Of a stretch of 10,254 nt of DNA, positions 1-6,224 are shown piece after piece. Every line of letters starts with the position of its first letter. Positions within the stretch are counted from its first letter, which is position 1. The notes beneath the pieces were generated by a model that did not search any database, had not been told where the DNA came from, and saw nothing but the letters and a program-made list of their open reading frames with translations. The stretch is taken from assembly GCA_020850915.1 (NCBI GenBank), contig JADZDV010000502.1, positions 1 through 10,254 of the forward strand, in the 5' to 3' direction. A program made the translations under genes and the position numbers. This stretch comes from Chloroflexota bacterium (GTDB taxonomy: Bacteria; Chloroflexota; UBA6077; JADZDV01).

Positions 1-1509
1 ATCCGTCACCGCGAAGCCAGTCGAGCTGGTGAGGCGCGGCTGCGCGTTCGTCTCCGTAAAGAAGCGGCCGCCCTGAACGTCCCACTCCGGCTGACTCAGA
101 CGCACGGCCGCCTGGGGACGGTAGGCGCTCAGGAACGCGAGCGGACCGGTAGTCTGCAGCATGCCAACCGTGGCCACCACGCCGCCGCCGGCAACAACGA
201 AGAGCAGGAACAGCAGTCCCCAGGGGAAGCCGCGGGGCGCGGGCGCCGGTGCCGCGCGGTGATCGACCTGCTCGGCGGGCGCGCTCTTCGTCGACGCGAG
301 GCCTTCCGCGCTCGGCGCGCGCCGCCGGGCGGCTGGATCGGTCAGCGGTCGGCGGAGCGGGGGCGGCGGCGTGGTGGAGGCGCTGCTCTGGAGCGCCGCG
401 GCGGCGGCGGCCAGCCGGCCGCTCTGGGTTGCCGGGCCGGCGGGAGGGGGTGTGGGCGTCCAGGCGGCTCCGCCCGTGGATCTCTGGGTAGAGAGTCCGG
501 GCCAGGGCGGAGGCGCGGAAGGGGGCGCTGGCGTCAGACCGGGCGCGCCCGTCGGCATCGCGCCCGGCGGTGGCAGGGTGGTCCGCGGCACCCAGGCGCG
601 GGTGGCCTGGCGGCTGGGCGGCTGCGTGTCGCCCTCCGACCCCGGGCGTCGTGACGTCGGCTGGGCCGGCACGATGGGCTGGCTGTCAGCCCGAAGCAGC
701 GTAGCTCCCAGCGCGTCCACCAGCGCCGTGCAGGTCGGATAGCGGTCGGCCGCGCTCTTGGCGAGAGCCTTGAGCAGCACCCGCTCGGCGTCCTCCGACA
801 GCGCGGGATTCAGCCCGCGCGGCAACGGCAGCGGTTTGTGGAGGTGCGCCAGCGCCACCGCGACCGGCGTTTCAGCCTGGAAGGGTGTCCGTCCGGTCAG
901 CATCTCGTAGAGGACGATGCCCAGGGCGTACTGGTCCGAGGCCGCCGTCGCCCCTTCGCCGGACGCCTGCTCGGGCGCCATGTACTCCGGCGTGCCGACC
1001 GCCGCGCCGGTCGCCGTCAGCCGGGTCCCGCCGCCGACCATCCGAGCGACGCCGAAGTCGGTGAGCACCGGCTGGCCGTGTTCGTCGAGCAGGATGTTGC
1101 TCGGCTTGACGTCGCGGTGGACCATGCCCCGACTGTGCGCGTAGTCCAGCGCCTCGGCGATCGGGTGGATCAGTTCCACCGCTCGCTGGACCGGCACGGG
1201 ATAGCCGAGGACGCTCTCCAGCGTGCCGCCGCCCAGGTATTCGCTGACCATGAAGGTCGTACCATCCTGCTCGCCGTAGTCGAAGACGGTCAGGATGCTC
1301 CGATGCCGCAGGCTCGAGACGGCCCGGGCCTCCTGCCGGAACCGGTCGAGGAAGCTGGCCTCCTCGGCGAAGAACTGGGGCAGCACCTTGATCGCTACGT
1401 ACCGCTCGAGCGACGGCTGGAACGCCTTGTAGACCGTGGCCATCCCTCCCCGGCCGATCTGCTCGACGATCCGGTACTGCCCGAGCTGAGTTCCCTCGCT
1501 GAGGTCCAA
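1..1509 (-). CDS. Membrane-anchored Ser/Thr protein kinase (Hanks type, PknB-like), C-terminus cut by window edge
   Basis: This is a eukaryotic-type kinase that transfers phosphate from ATP to Ser/Thr of cytoplasmic targets. The 503 visible codons read without a stop to the left edge. Seen: Gly-rich loop GRGGMATVY (19-27), ATP-binding Lys41 in VAIKV, HRDVKPSN (131-138, catalytic Asp133), DFG (151-153), activation segment ending GTPEYMAPE (172-180), and the DRYPT end motif (255-259). All catalytic residues are present, and HRD marks it as an RD kinase regulated by activation-loop phosphorylation. After the kinase domain (about 10-272) comes a Pro/Ala/Thr-rich linker (about 276-425), then one hydrophobic helix (about 430-451), so the C-terminus is probably outside the membrane. 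That outer part (452 onward) is incomplete and no PASTA repeat is visible yet. The start is TTG at 1509, chosen because GGAGGG lies 7 nt upstream and the kinase fold begins ten residues in. It sits 87 nt downstream of the cyclase. Confidence 0.95.
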   Translation of the reverse strand, partial: MDLSEGTQLGQYRIVEQIGRGGMATVYKAFQPSLERYVAIKVLPQFFAEEASFLDRFRQEARAVSSLRHRSILTVFDYGEQDGTTFMVSEYLGGGTLESVLGYPVPVQRAVELIHPIAEALDYAHSRGMVHRDVKPSNILLDEHGQPVLTDFGVARMVGGGTRLTATGAAVGTPEYMAPEQASGEGATAASDQYALGIVLYEMLTGRTPFQAETPVAVALAHLHKPLPLPRGLNPALSEDAERVLLKALAKSAADRYPTCTALVDALGATLLRADSQPIVPAQPTSRRPGSEGDTQPPSRQATRAWVPRTTLPPPGAMPTGAPGLTPAPPSAPPPWPGLSTQRSTGGAAWTPTPPPAGPATQSGRLAAAAAALQSSASTTPPPPLRRPLTDPAARRRAPSAEGLASTKSAPAEQVDHRAAPAPAPRGFPWGLLFLLFVVAGGGVVATVGMLQTTGPLAFLSAYRPQAAVRLSQPEWDVQGGRFFTETNAQPRLTSSTGFAVTD

Positions 1510-1533
1510 GGCGTGTCCCTCCGGAGAACGTCG

Positions 1534-1563
1534 ATCGTACGCGCGTCAGGTGCCGGACGTCAA
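1534..1563 (-). promoter_or_regulatory. Likely sigma-70-type promoter of the kinase gene
   Basis: On the minus strand TTGACG (1563-1558) and TACGAT (1539-1534) are separated by 18 nt. They match the -35 consensus at 5 of 6 and the -10 consensus at 4 of 6. A run of seven T (1568-1562) overlaps the -35 and could act as an AT-rich upstream element in this GC-rich DNA. Predicted transcription would begin near 1527, just ahead of the GGAGGG ribosome site (1522-1517) and the TTG start at 1509. The kinase could therefore be expressed apart from the cyclase upstream. This is consensus matching only. Confidence 0.45.
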
Positions 1564-1596
1564 AAAAACGTCGCGGATTGGAGCACCATCCGGGGC

Positions 1597-3168
1597 TCAG
1601 AGCCCAACGAGCCGGTAGACGTTGACCGCCTGTTCGCGGCCCTTGACCAGCATCGGGGGCAGCGGCTCCGCCCGCACGCGGTCGGCGATCGTGCTGTACG
1701 TCCCATCGGCCAGGAGGATCTCGCCACCCTGAGCGTTCGCCTGAAGGCGGGCGGCGACGTTCACGGCGTCCCCGATGACGGTGTAGTTCATGAGCTGCTC
1801 GGTGCCGATGTTCCCCACCACCGCCTCGCCGGTGTTGACGCCGACGCCGCAGTGCAGCGGGACGTCCAGGGAGGTGGAGATGCGCGTCACTTCGCGCTGG
1901 ATGGCGGCCGCGGCCCGGGCCGCCCGAAAGGCGTGGTCCGGCTGGGCCAGCGGGGCGTTGAAGATCGCCATCACCGCGTCGCCGATGTACTTGTCCAGCG
2001 TCCCCTCGTAGGCGAAGATCGCGCGGGTCACCGCGTCCAGGTAGCGGTTGAGCAGCCCGACCATCTGTTCCGCCGGCAGGCGCTCCGAGAGGCTGGTGAA
2101 GCCCCGGATGTCGGCGAACAGGATCGTGACCACCTGCCGCTCGCCACCCAGGTGGACGCGCGTCGGGTCGGTCAGCAGCCGCTGGACGACGCTCTGAGCG
2201 ACGAACCGCTCGAACACCCCGCGCACGCGCTCACGGTCGGCCTCGGCGAGCTGGCGGGCCTCTTCCGCGAGCCGGGCCTCCGTCCGGTCTTCGGCGGTGA
2301 TGACAACGCCCAGCGGCTGCCCCTCCGGATCGTGCAACCCGGAGACGCCTACCGCCAGATACACCCGCTCCCGCCACGGCAGCGAGGTGGTCAGCTCCAG
2401 CCCGTGGACCGGTGCGCCACCTGGGCGACTGGCCCGAACGATCGAGCGGAAGAGCTGCCCCGCCAGGGTGTCGCCGAAGATCTCGGAATAGACTCGGCCG
2501 ACCGCCTCGCCGGCCGGTACGCCAAAGACCGACTCGGCCGCGGCGTTGAAGCTCGATATTCGACCCTCCAGGTTGACCGCGACGACGGCGCTGGCCACGG
2601 AGCGGAAGATGTTGTCCTGGAAGTCCTTCATCGTCGCGATCTCGCGCATCCGGTGCTGGAGGTCCTCGTACAGACGCGCGTTGTCGATCGCGATCGCCGC
2701 CTGGTCGGCAAAGGCGGCCAGCAGCTCCAGGTCCGCGTCGCGGAAGGTGCCTGATCTCAGCCGGTTGTCCACGTAGACGACGCCGGTGACTCGCCCCTTC
2801 ACTCGCAGCGGCGCGCACATGATCGAGCGGAGCTGGAAGCTCGCCACGCTCTGAGCGCGCGCCAGCGTGGCGTCGGTCAGGGCGTCTACGATGACGGTTG
2901 GCTGGCCGCTCTCGGCCACCTGGCGGACGATCGTCCGGCTGATCTGGAAGGCGCTGGCGGAGATCGTCTGCTGGTCGAGGTTCCTCGCCACGCGCACCGC
3001 CAGGGAGCCGTCTCGCTCGAGCAGCATGATGAACCCGCGCTCCGCCCGGGTGACCTGGATGACGCTGTCCATCACCAGCTCAAGCACGCGGCCGAGATCC
3101 AGGGTGGAGTTCAGCTCCTGCCCGATGCGGTACAGCGTGGCGAAGCGGTCTACTGGCGGGACGGCCAT
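1597..3168 (-). CDS. GAF-PAS class IIIb adenylate cyclase
   Basis: This 523-residue soluble signalling enzyme most likely makes cAMP from ATP. Domains in order: a GAF sensor (about 8-165), a PAS domain (about 185-295, with IFRSVASAVVAVNLEGRISS at 188-207), a short helical linker (about 296-325), and a class III cyclase homology domain (about 344-520). The catalytic set is complete: metal-binding Asp353 (FADIRGFT) and Asp397 (YIGDAVM), adenine-selecting Lys393, Thr463 in the second base-recognition position (NYTVIGDAVN), Asn470 and Arg474. Lys with Thr is the class IIIb adenylate-cyclase signature, a group often stimulated by bicarbonate. No membrane segment is seen. The ATG at 3168 is preferred because the GAF domain begins right after it and GAGGAG lies 10 nt upstream. 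The frame stays open to 3753, but that stretch is Arg-rich, unlike any domain, and lies opposite another gene. The kinase follows after 87 nt. Confidence 0.94.
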   Translation of the reverse strand: MAVPPVDRFATLYRIGQELNSTLDLGRVLELVMDSVIQVTRAERGFIMLLERDGSLAVRVARNLDQQTISASAFQISRTIVRQVAESGQPTVIVDALTDATLARAQSVASFQLRSIMCAPLRVKGRVTGVVYVDNRLRSGTFRDADLELLAAFADQAAIAIDNARLYEDLQHRMREIATMKDFQDNIFRSVASAVVAVNLEGRISSFNAAAESVFGVPAGEAVGRVYSEIFGDTLAGQLFRSIVRASRPGGAPVHGLELTTSLPWRERVYLAVGVSGLHDPEGQPLGVVITAEDRTEARLAEEARQLAEADRERVRGVFERFVAQSVVQRLLTDPTRVHLGGERQVVTILFADIRGFTSLSERLPAEQMVGLLNRYLDAVTRAIFAYEGTLDKYIGDAVMAIFNAPLAQPDHAFRAARAAAAIQREVTRISTSLDVPLHCGVGVNTGEAVVGNIGTEQLMNYTVIGDAVNVAARLQANAQGGEILLADGTYSTIADRVRAEPLPPMLVKGREQAVNVYRLVGL

Positions 3169-3420
3169 GGTACGGGCGCTCCTCAGGACAAGCTCGCAGA
3201 CCGTGGATTCTAGCGGGCGCTGAGGCTGCACGGCGGCCAGGCTGTTGGCCGGGGTGGTCGTCGCGGGGTGTACCGTTGGCGTGCGGAGTCGGTGCGCCGG
3301 CAACCGTTCCGGGATGTGGACCGTGACATGGCTACGCGCGTACTGCCGGCGGCTGGTCGAGCAGTCCCAGCAGCGCCTTCCGATCGACGCGCTTCTAGCG
3401 GGCGATAGTGTGCAGGACAC
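3169..3420. other. Divergent intergenic region between cyclase and membrane protein, with a 12-bp direct repeat
   Basis: These 252 bases separate two divergently read genes and should hold both promoters. The 12-mer TTCTAGCGGGCG occurs twice in the same orientation, at 3208-3219 and 3393-3404. The first copy overlaps TAGAAT on the minus strand (3212-3207), a 5/6 match to a -10 element at a sensible distance (38 nt) from the cyclase start, but no good -35 is found at 16-18 nt. On the plus side only a weak GATAGT (3404-3409) is seen near the membrane-protein gene. No convincing small gene is present. Confidence 0.4.
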
Positions 3421-4257
3421 GTGGGTACCGTTCGCACGTTGATGGGCTTTGTCCTCTGCTGGCTCATCGCAGACCAGGCGGGCCGGCTGCTCGGGAGCCT
3501 GGTATGGGATCTGGCGTTCCTTGTCTGGCGCGCGAAGCTGGCCGGGCCGGGGCGGTCCTTTCCGATCTCCGACGCCTTGCCGGCGACGGTGTTCGCGGCC
3601 CTCTTCGCCACCGTCGCGACGGTCTGGTTCCGAGGCTCCAGCTTCTGGCCCGGGGTCCGACGGCACACTCTGGACGTCGGACCAGCGCGGCACCCGCTCG
3701 AGGATCGCGCGCCGCGGACGCCAGAGGACAGTGGACTGGGCCAACGTGCGCATCTGGGACGAGCTGTCACCTGCCTGTCGCTCTGGGGCGCCTTCCTGGA
3801 TGTCTCGTACGCAACCTCCTTCTGCACGGAGCCTGGCTGGATCGGCTGCTTTCCCGCGTCCGGTGCGCCGCTTCTGGTGCGAGAGACGGTCGTCGCCGCG
3901 ATCGCCGCCGCGGTGGCGATCGTGGCGAGCCTCGCGGCCGGCTCACGAGCCGCGTCGCGAAACCTGAAGGATCCCGCGTGCATCGCGGCAGCCATCGTGG
4001 CGGCTCTCGCCTGCGCGGCGAACGCCCACTGGCTCGTCCAGGGGTACGGCAGGCTGATTCATCGCCTTGACACGCTGCCAGCGCTCATAACGCTCGGGGG
4101 CCTGCTGCTCGGCCTGCTCCTGATCTTCGCTGGACGGGAGCGCTCGTCCCGCTCCAGTGCCGGCGCCGGTCGAGCGCGCAGCGCGCGAGTGACGTTGCAG
4201 GCATCTCAACAGCCCGGCCGCGCTTCTGACCGACTTGTGTTGAAACGGCCGTTGTAG
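3421..4257 (+). CDS. Hypothetical multi-pass membrane protein
   Basis: This is a 278-residue protein I cannot assign to a family. Hydrophobic stretches suggest five or six membrane helices, at about 8-36, 52-70, 114-132 (weaker), 155-174, 186-204 and 217-238. A charged Arg/Pro-rich segment (about 78-112) separates the second and third, and the C-terminal tail (240-278) is basic and Ser/Arg-rich, so it is probably cytoplasmic. Cys135 and Cys143 (SFCTEPGWIGC) lie in a predicted loop and could form a disulfide. It is the only plus-strand gene, diverging from the cyclase and converging on the OsmC gene. I used GTG 3421, preceded by AGGA (3414-3417) at a short 3-nt spacing; ATG 3442 is an alternative without a visible ribosome site. 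Regular hydrophobic blocks and G/C-rich third positions support coding. Function is unknown. Confidence 0.55.
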   Translation: MGTVRTLMGFVLCWLIADQAGRLLGSLVWDLAFLVWRAKLAGPGRSFPISDALPATVFAALFATVATVWFRGSSFWPGVRRHTLDVGPARHPLEDRAPRTPEDSGLGQRAHLGRAVTCLSLWGAFLDVSYATSFCTEPGWIGCFPASGAPLLVRETVVAAIAAAVAIVASLAAGSRAASRNLKDPACIAAAIVAALACAANAHWLVQGYGRLIHRLDTLPALITLGGLLLGLLLIFAGRERSSRSSAGAGRARSARVTLQASQQPGRASDRLVLKRPL

Positions 4258-4310
4258 GGGCGCCCCGACCGGTCTGTCGACCACGCTGCAACGCTGCCCG
4301 GCCTGCTGGC

Positions 4311-4345
4311 AGACGCCGGCCTGGTTCGGTTTCGACGGCCGGTCT
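4311..4345. repeat. Imperfect inverted repeat in the gap between convergent genes
   Basis: AGACgcCGGCC (4311-4321) pairs with GGCCGGTCT (4337-4345): nine base pairs with a 2-nt bulge and a 15-nt loop. It lies in the 203-base space where the plus-strand membrane gene and the minus-strand OsmC gene meet tail to tail. It could end transcription from both sides, but no T-run follows on either strand, so it is not a standard intrinsic terminator. A perfect 10-bp palindrome GGGGCGCCCC (4257-4266) overlaps the membrane-protein stop codon. Nothing else was seen in 4258-4460. Confidence 0.3.
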
Positions 4346-4460
4346 CCTACCGCGTGATCCTTCGCCGACGCTCACACCATGGCTGGTTCAGACGGGGCTC
4401 ACTCGCCGGTGCGCGGCTGGCCGATCGGACGTGGGTGACTCTCCTTGCCCGCTCGGCACG

Positions 4461-4988
4461 TCACCGCCGTTCCACCCGGCGTGGGTACTGTTCGAAGTCG
4501 ATCGGTTCACCGTTCAAGGTCATCGTTGTACTGACCGGCACGGGCTCTCGCATGGCGGCTTCTGCAAAGCAGCCGCCTTTGGCGTTGCGCAACAGCGCGG
4601 CTACTCTCGCTGGCTCGTCATGAGACTCCACTTCGACGCGTGACTCCACGCCGACGCACTTCGACTCGATCGTCCCCGCGAAGACAGAGCCCTCGACGGT
4701 CCAGCTTGTCGTGACGTGGCAACGGGCGCTCTTGAGGTCCACCTTCAGCATGTGTCCGTACCGGACCAACTGAGTGAGCATTCACATCCCGATGGCGGCG
4801 GTCAGGTAGTCCAGCGGGTAGGGATGCCTGTCATCGCCATTCATCCATGGGGGCTCGTCGCTGTAGAAGCTGAAGCTCTTGACGTTGGCCTGGTGCTTCA
4901 TCTTCTCGATGTTGAACGTGTCGACTTCGACGGTGGACGTCCGCTTCAACACATCGGGGTCGAGGCCGTGCGGGACCTTGTCTGCCAT
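4461..4988 (-). CDS. OsmC-family peroxidase-like selenoprotein with in-frame TGA read as selenocysteine (Sec69)
   Basis: OsmC/Ohr proteins reduce organic hydroperoxides with a peroxidatic and a resolving cysteine. Here 175 codons read as one OsmC-like protein if the single in-frame TGA (codon 69) is decoded as selenocysteine. The segment before it, PYPLDYLTAAIGM (56-68), and after it, MLTQLVRYGHMLKV (70-83), form the start of the long central helix where OsmC members carry their first Cys (typically ...GFC-LTQL...). The second conserved Cys is Cys140 (AKGGCFAEAAM); Cys90 and Cys111 are extra. The C-terminal part VPVSTTMTLNGEPIDF (150-165) matches the usual family ending. Start ATG 4988 has GGAGG 6 nt upstream. 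The frame is intact on both sides and the gene ends in its own TGA, as does the cyclase, so TGA is a normal stop elsewhere. A SECIS-like hairpin lies just downstream. It follows the second SDR gene after 138 nt, where a weak TATGAT (5074-5069) could be a separate -10. The alternative is a pseudogene or two split proteins. Confidence 0.85.
4745..4773 (-). promoter_or_regulatory. Putative bacterial SECIS element
   Basis: In the mRNA sense the stretch folds as an upper stem GUCC/GGAC (4766-4763 with 4757-4754) closing a five-base loop GGUAC (4762-4758). Below it are two more pairs, UG with CA, past a bulged A, then a 1x2 internal loop and an outer stem UCAG/CUGA (4773-4770 with 4748-4745). The apical loop begins 19 nt after the UGA. 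The E. coli fdhF SECIS also presents a GGU loop about 18-19 nt after its UGA, and SelB reads that loop. The same bases encode the central helix, so the signal lies within the coding region, as is usual in bacteria. Confidence 0.72.
4782..4784 (-). other. Recoded UGA (selenocysteine) codon
   Basis: Minus-strand codons around the site read GGG ATG TGA ATG CTC. The TGA is codon 69 of the OsmC-like frame, aligned with the peroxidatic cysteine, a place where Cys/Sec exchange is common in redox enzymes. The next codon is ATG, so gene callers would begin a separate short protein there. A single TGC or TGT to TGA change could also create this as a loss mutation, but the hairpin behind it argues for recoding. 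Confidence 0.78.
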
Positions 4989-5126
4989 GTGGAGCCTCCG
5001 AGATCGGATCCCCCCGCGTACGCCTGCTGACCGGTCACGTCGTTTCACGCCAGGCGCGGGCCAAGTCGATCATACATCCGCTCCTGCCCCGTGACGGCCC
5101 GCCCCGCGCAGTTGTGCTTTCCGGGG

Positions 5127-6161
5127 TTAGATCACCTTGCGGATGACGGCGAGCAGCCCCTGGCGGACGGGCGAGCGGTGGGCGGAGGCGGCGGTGGCGT
5201 CTCGGAGCTCATCCTGGTGAGCCAGGTACCAGTCGTACGACTGGCAGAGCATCTCCACGTTGCCCCAGCGGGGCGACCAGCCCAGCTCCTGCTTAGCGCG
5301 GCTGACGTCGAAGTACAGCTCGCGGCCGTACATCAGCCAGTGATAGGGTGCGAAGGGGGCGAGCCGCGGGACGCCCAGCGCCTGCATCGCCAGCACCGTC
5401 GGGGCCATCGGCAGCGAGCGGACGCGGCTCCCCGTCCGGGCGTGGGCGATCAGACCCTCCAGCGAGGCGCGCATCGAGCAGAACCGCTCCGCCCCGATGT
5501 TGTAGGTCATGGAGCCGGGGCGCTCGGCCGCGCGGAGGCAGGCGGCGGCCAGGTCTTCGGCGTGGACGAACTGGTACAGGTTGTCGCCGCGCCCCAGGAC
5601 GAAGACGTCCTTGCCAGCGGCGATCCAGGAGAAGAGCAGTTGGAAGATTCCGAGGCGGCCGTGGCCGAGGATCGTGCGCGGACGGATCACCGTGACGTCA
5701 AGCCCCCGCTCTTCGCTGTAGCGCCGAGCGAGGCGCTCGCCGGCGAGCTTGGCCCGTCCGTAGTCCTCGAGCGGCCGCGGGGTGGCCGTCTCGTCCACCG
5801 GGTTCCGCTCCGGGATGCCGAACACGGCGCTGGAAGAGAGCAGGACCGTCTTGCGAACGCCGGACTCGGAGGCGGCCCGGAGCAGGTTCTCCGTGCCGAG
5901 CACGTTGACGCTGTCGAAAAGCTGCCGGTCCCTGGCGAGCGGCACCTGGGCGACGCAGTGAAACACGACATCCACACCGTCGCAGGCTGCGCGCACCGCG
6001 GCTGCGTCGCGGACGTCTCCGGGCAGGTAGCCCACGGCGCTCGGACGGTCGTCGGCGTCCAGCAGGTCGAAGACACGCACGGTGCGGCCCGCCGCGACGA
6101 GACGGTCGCGCAGGATGGTGCCGAAGTAGCCGGAGCCGCCGGTGACGAGCGCGCTGGTCAT
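5127..6161 (-). CDS. NAD(P)-dependent epimerase/dehydratase, extended SDR (second copy)
   Basis: This 344-residue cytoplasmic oxidoreductase has the extended short-chain dehydrogenase fold. An N-terminal Rossmann motif TGGSGYFG (7-14) binds NAD(P), with Asp32 after the second strand (VRVFD) favouring NAD. GDVRD (48-52) and NVLGTENLL (86-94) are typical of the family, as are the Ser-rich strand LLSSSAVFG (107-115) and the catalytic pair Tyr134 and Lys138 (YGRAK). RPRTILGHG (160-168) and FVHAEDLA (198-205) belong to the substrate half. Sugar-nucleotide epimerases and 3-beta-hydroxysteroid or sterol dehydrogenases share this layout; the long hydrophobic stretch PMAPTVLAMQALGVPRLAPF (251-270) is closer to the sterol-dehydrogenase type, but this is only a suggestion. 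The only sensible start is ATG 6161, although no clear ribosome site precedes it. It lies 63 nt behind the first SDR gene and 138 nt ahead of the OsmC gene. Confidence 0.92.
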   Translation of the reverse strand: MTSALVTGGSGYFGTILRDRLVAAGRTVRVFDLLDADDRPSAVGYLPGDVRDAAAVRAACDGVDVVFHCVAQVPLARDRQLFDSVNVLGTENLLRAASESGVRKTVLLSSSAVFGIPERNPVDETATPRPLEDYGRAKLAGERLARRYSEERGLDVTVIRPRTILGHGRLGIFQLLFSWIAAGKDVFVLGRGDNLYQFVHAEDLAAACLRAAERPGSMTYNIGAERFCSMRASLEGLIAHARTGSRVRSLPMAPTVLAMQALGVPRLAPFAPYHWLMYGRELYFDVSRAKQELGWSPRWGNVEMLCQSYDWYLAHQDELRDATAASAHRSPVRQGLLAVIRKVI

Positions 6162-6224
6162 GGCGTCAGCGCGGGTGCTGCCGGACGGCGAGCGCTGGGC
6201 TCGAGCGCTCGGTCAGTGCGGCGG

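Noticed and set aside
1556..1605. Terminator between cyclase and kinase (palindrome 1593-1605, T-run 1568-1562, small GACGT/ACGTC repeat)
   Set aside because: The palindrome GGGCT-CAG-AGCCC is about 25 nt from the T-run and the stem next to the T-run is only 5 bp with a 7-nt loop; the T-run is better explained as part of the kinase promoter.
838..2754. Long plus-strand open frame opposite the kinase and cyclase genes
   Set aside because: Shadow of two well-supported minus-strand genes in GC-rich DNA; the translation is Arg/Asp/His-rich with no domain.
3169..3753. N-terminal extension of the cyclase
   Set aside because: The open frame continues but is low-complexity, runs opposite the membrane-protein gene, and the GAF domain begins right after ATG 3168, which has a ribosome site.
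4354..4643. Small plus-strand frames opposite the OsmC 3' end
   Set aside because: Short, Arg-rich, no ribosome site, and they overlap the OsmC gene antisense.
4461..4988. OsmC gene as a plain pseudogene, or as two separate proteins by stop-restart at TGA-ATG
   Set aside because: Not excluded, but less likely: no other lesion, TGA exactly at the catalytic Cys, and a GGU-loop hairpin at SECIS distance. The restart ATG has only a weak GGGA upstream.
4989..5048. Earlier ATG start for the OsmC gene at 5048
   Set aside because: The extra 20 residues are Arg-rich and lack a ribosome site, while ATG 4988 has GGAGG at ideal spacing.
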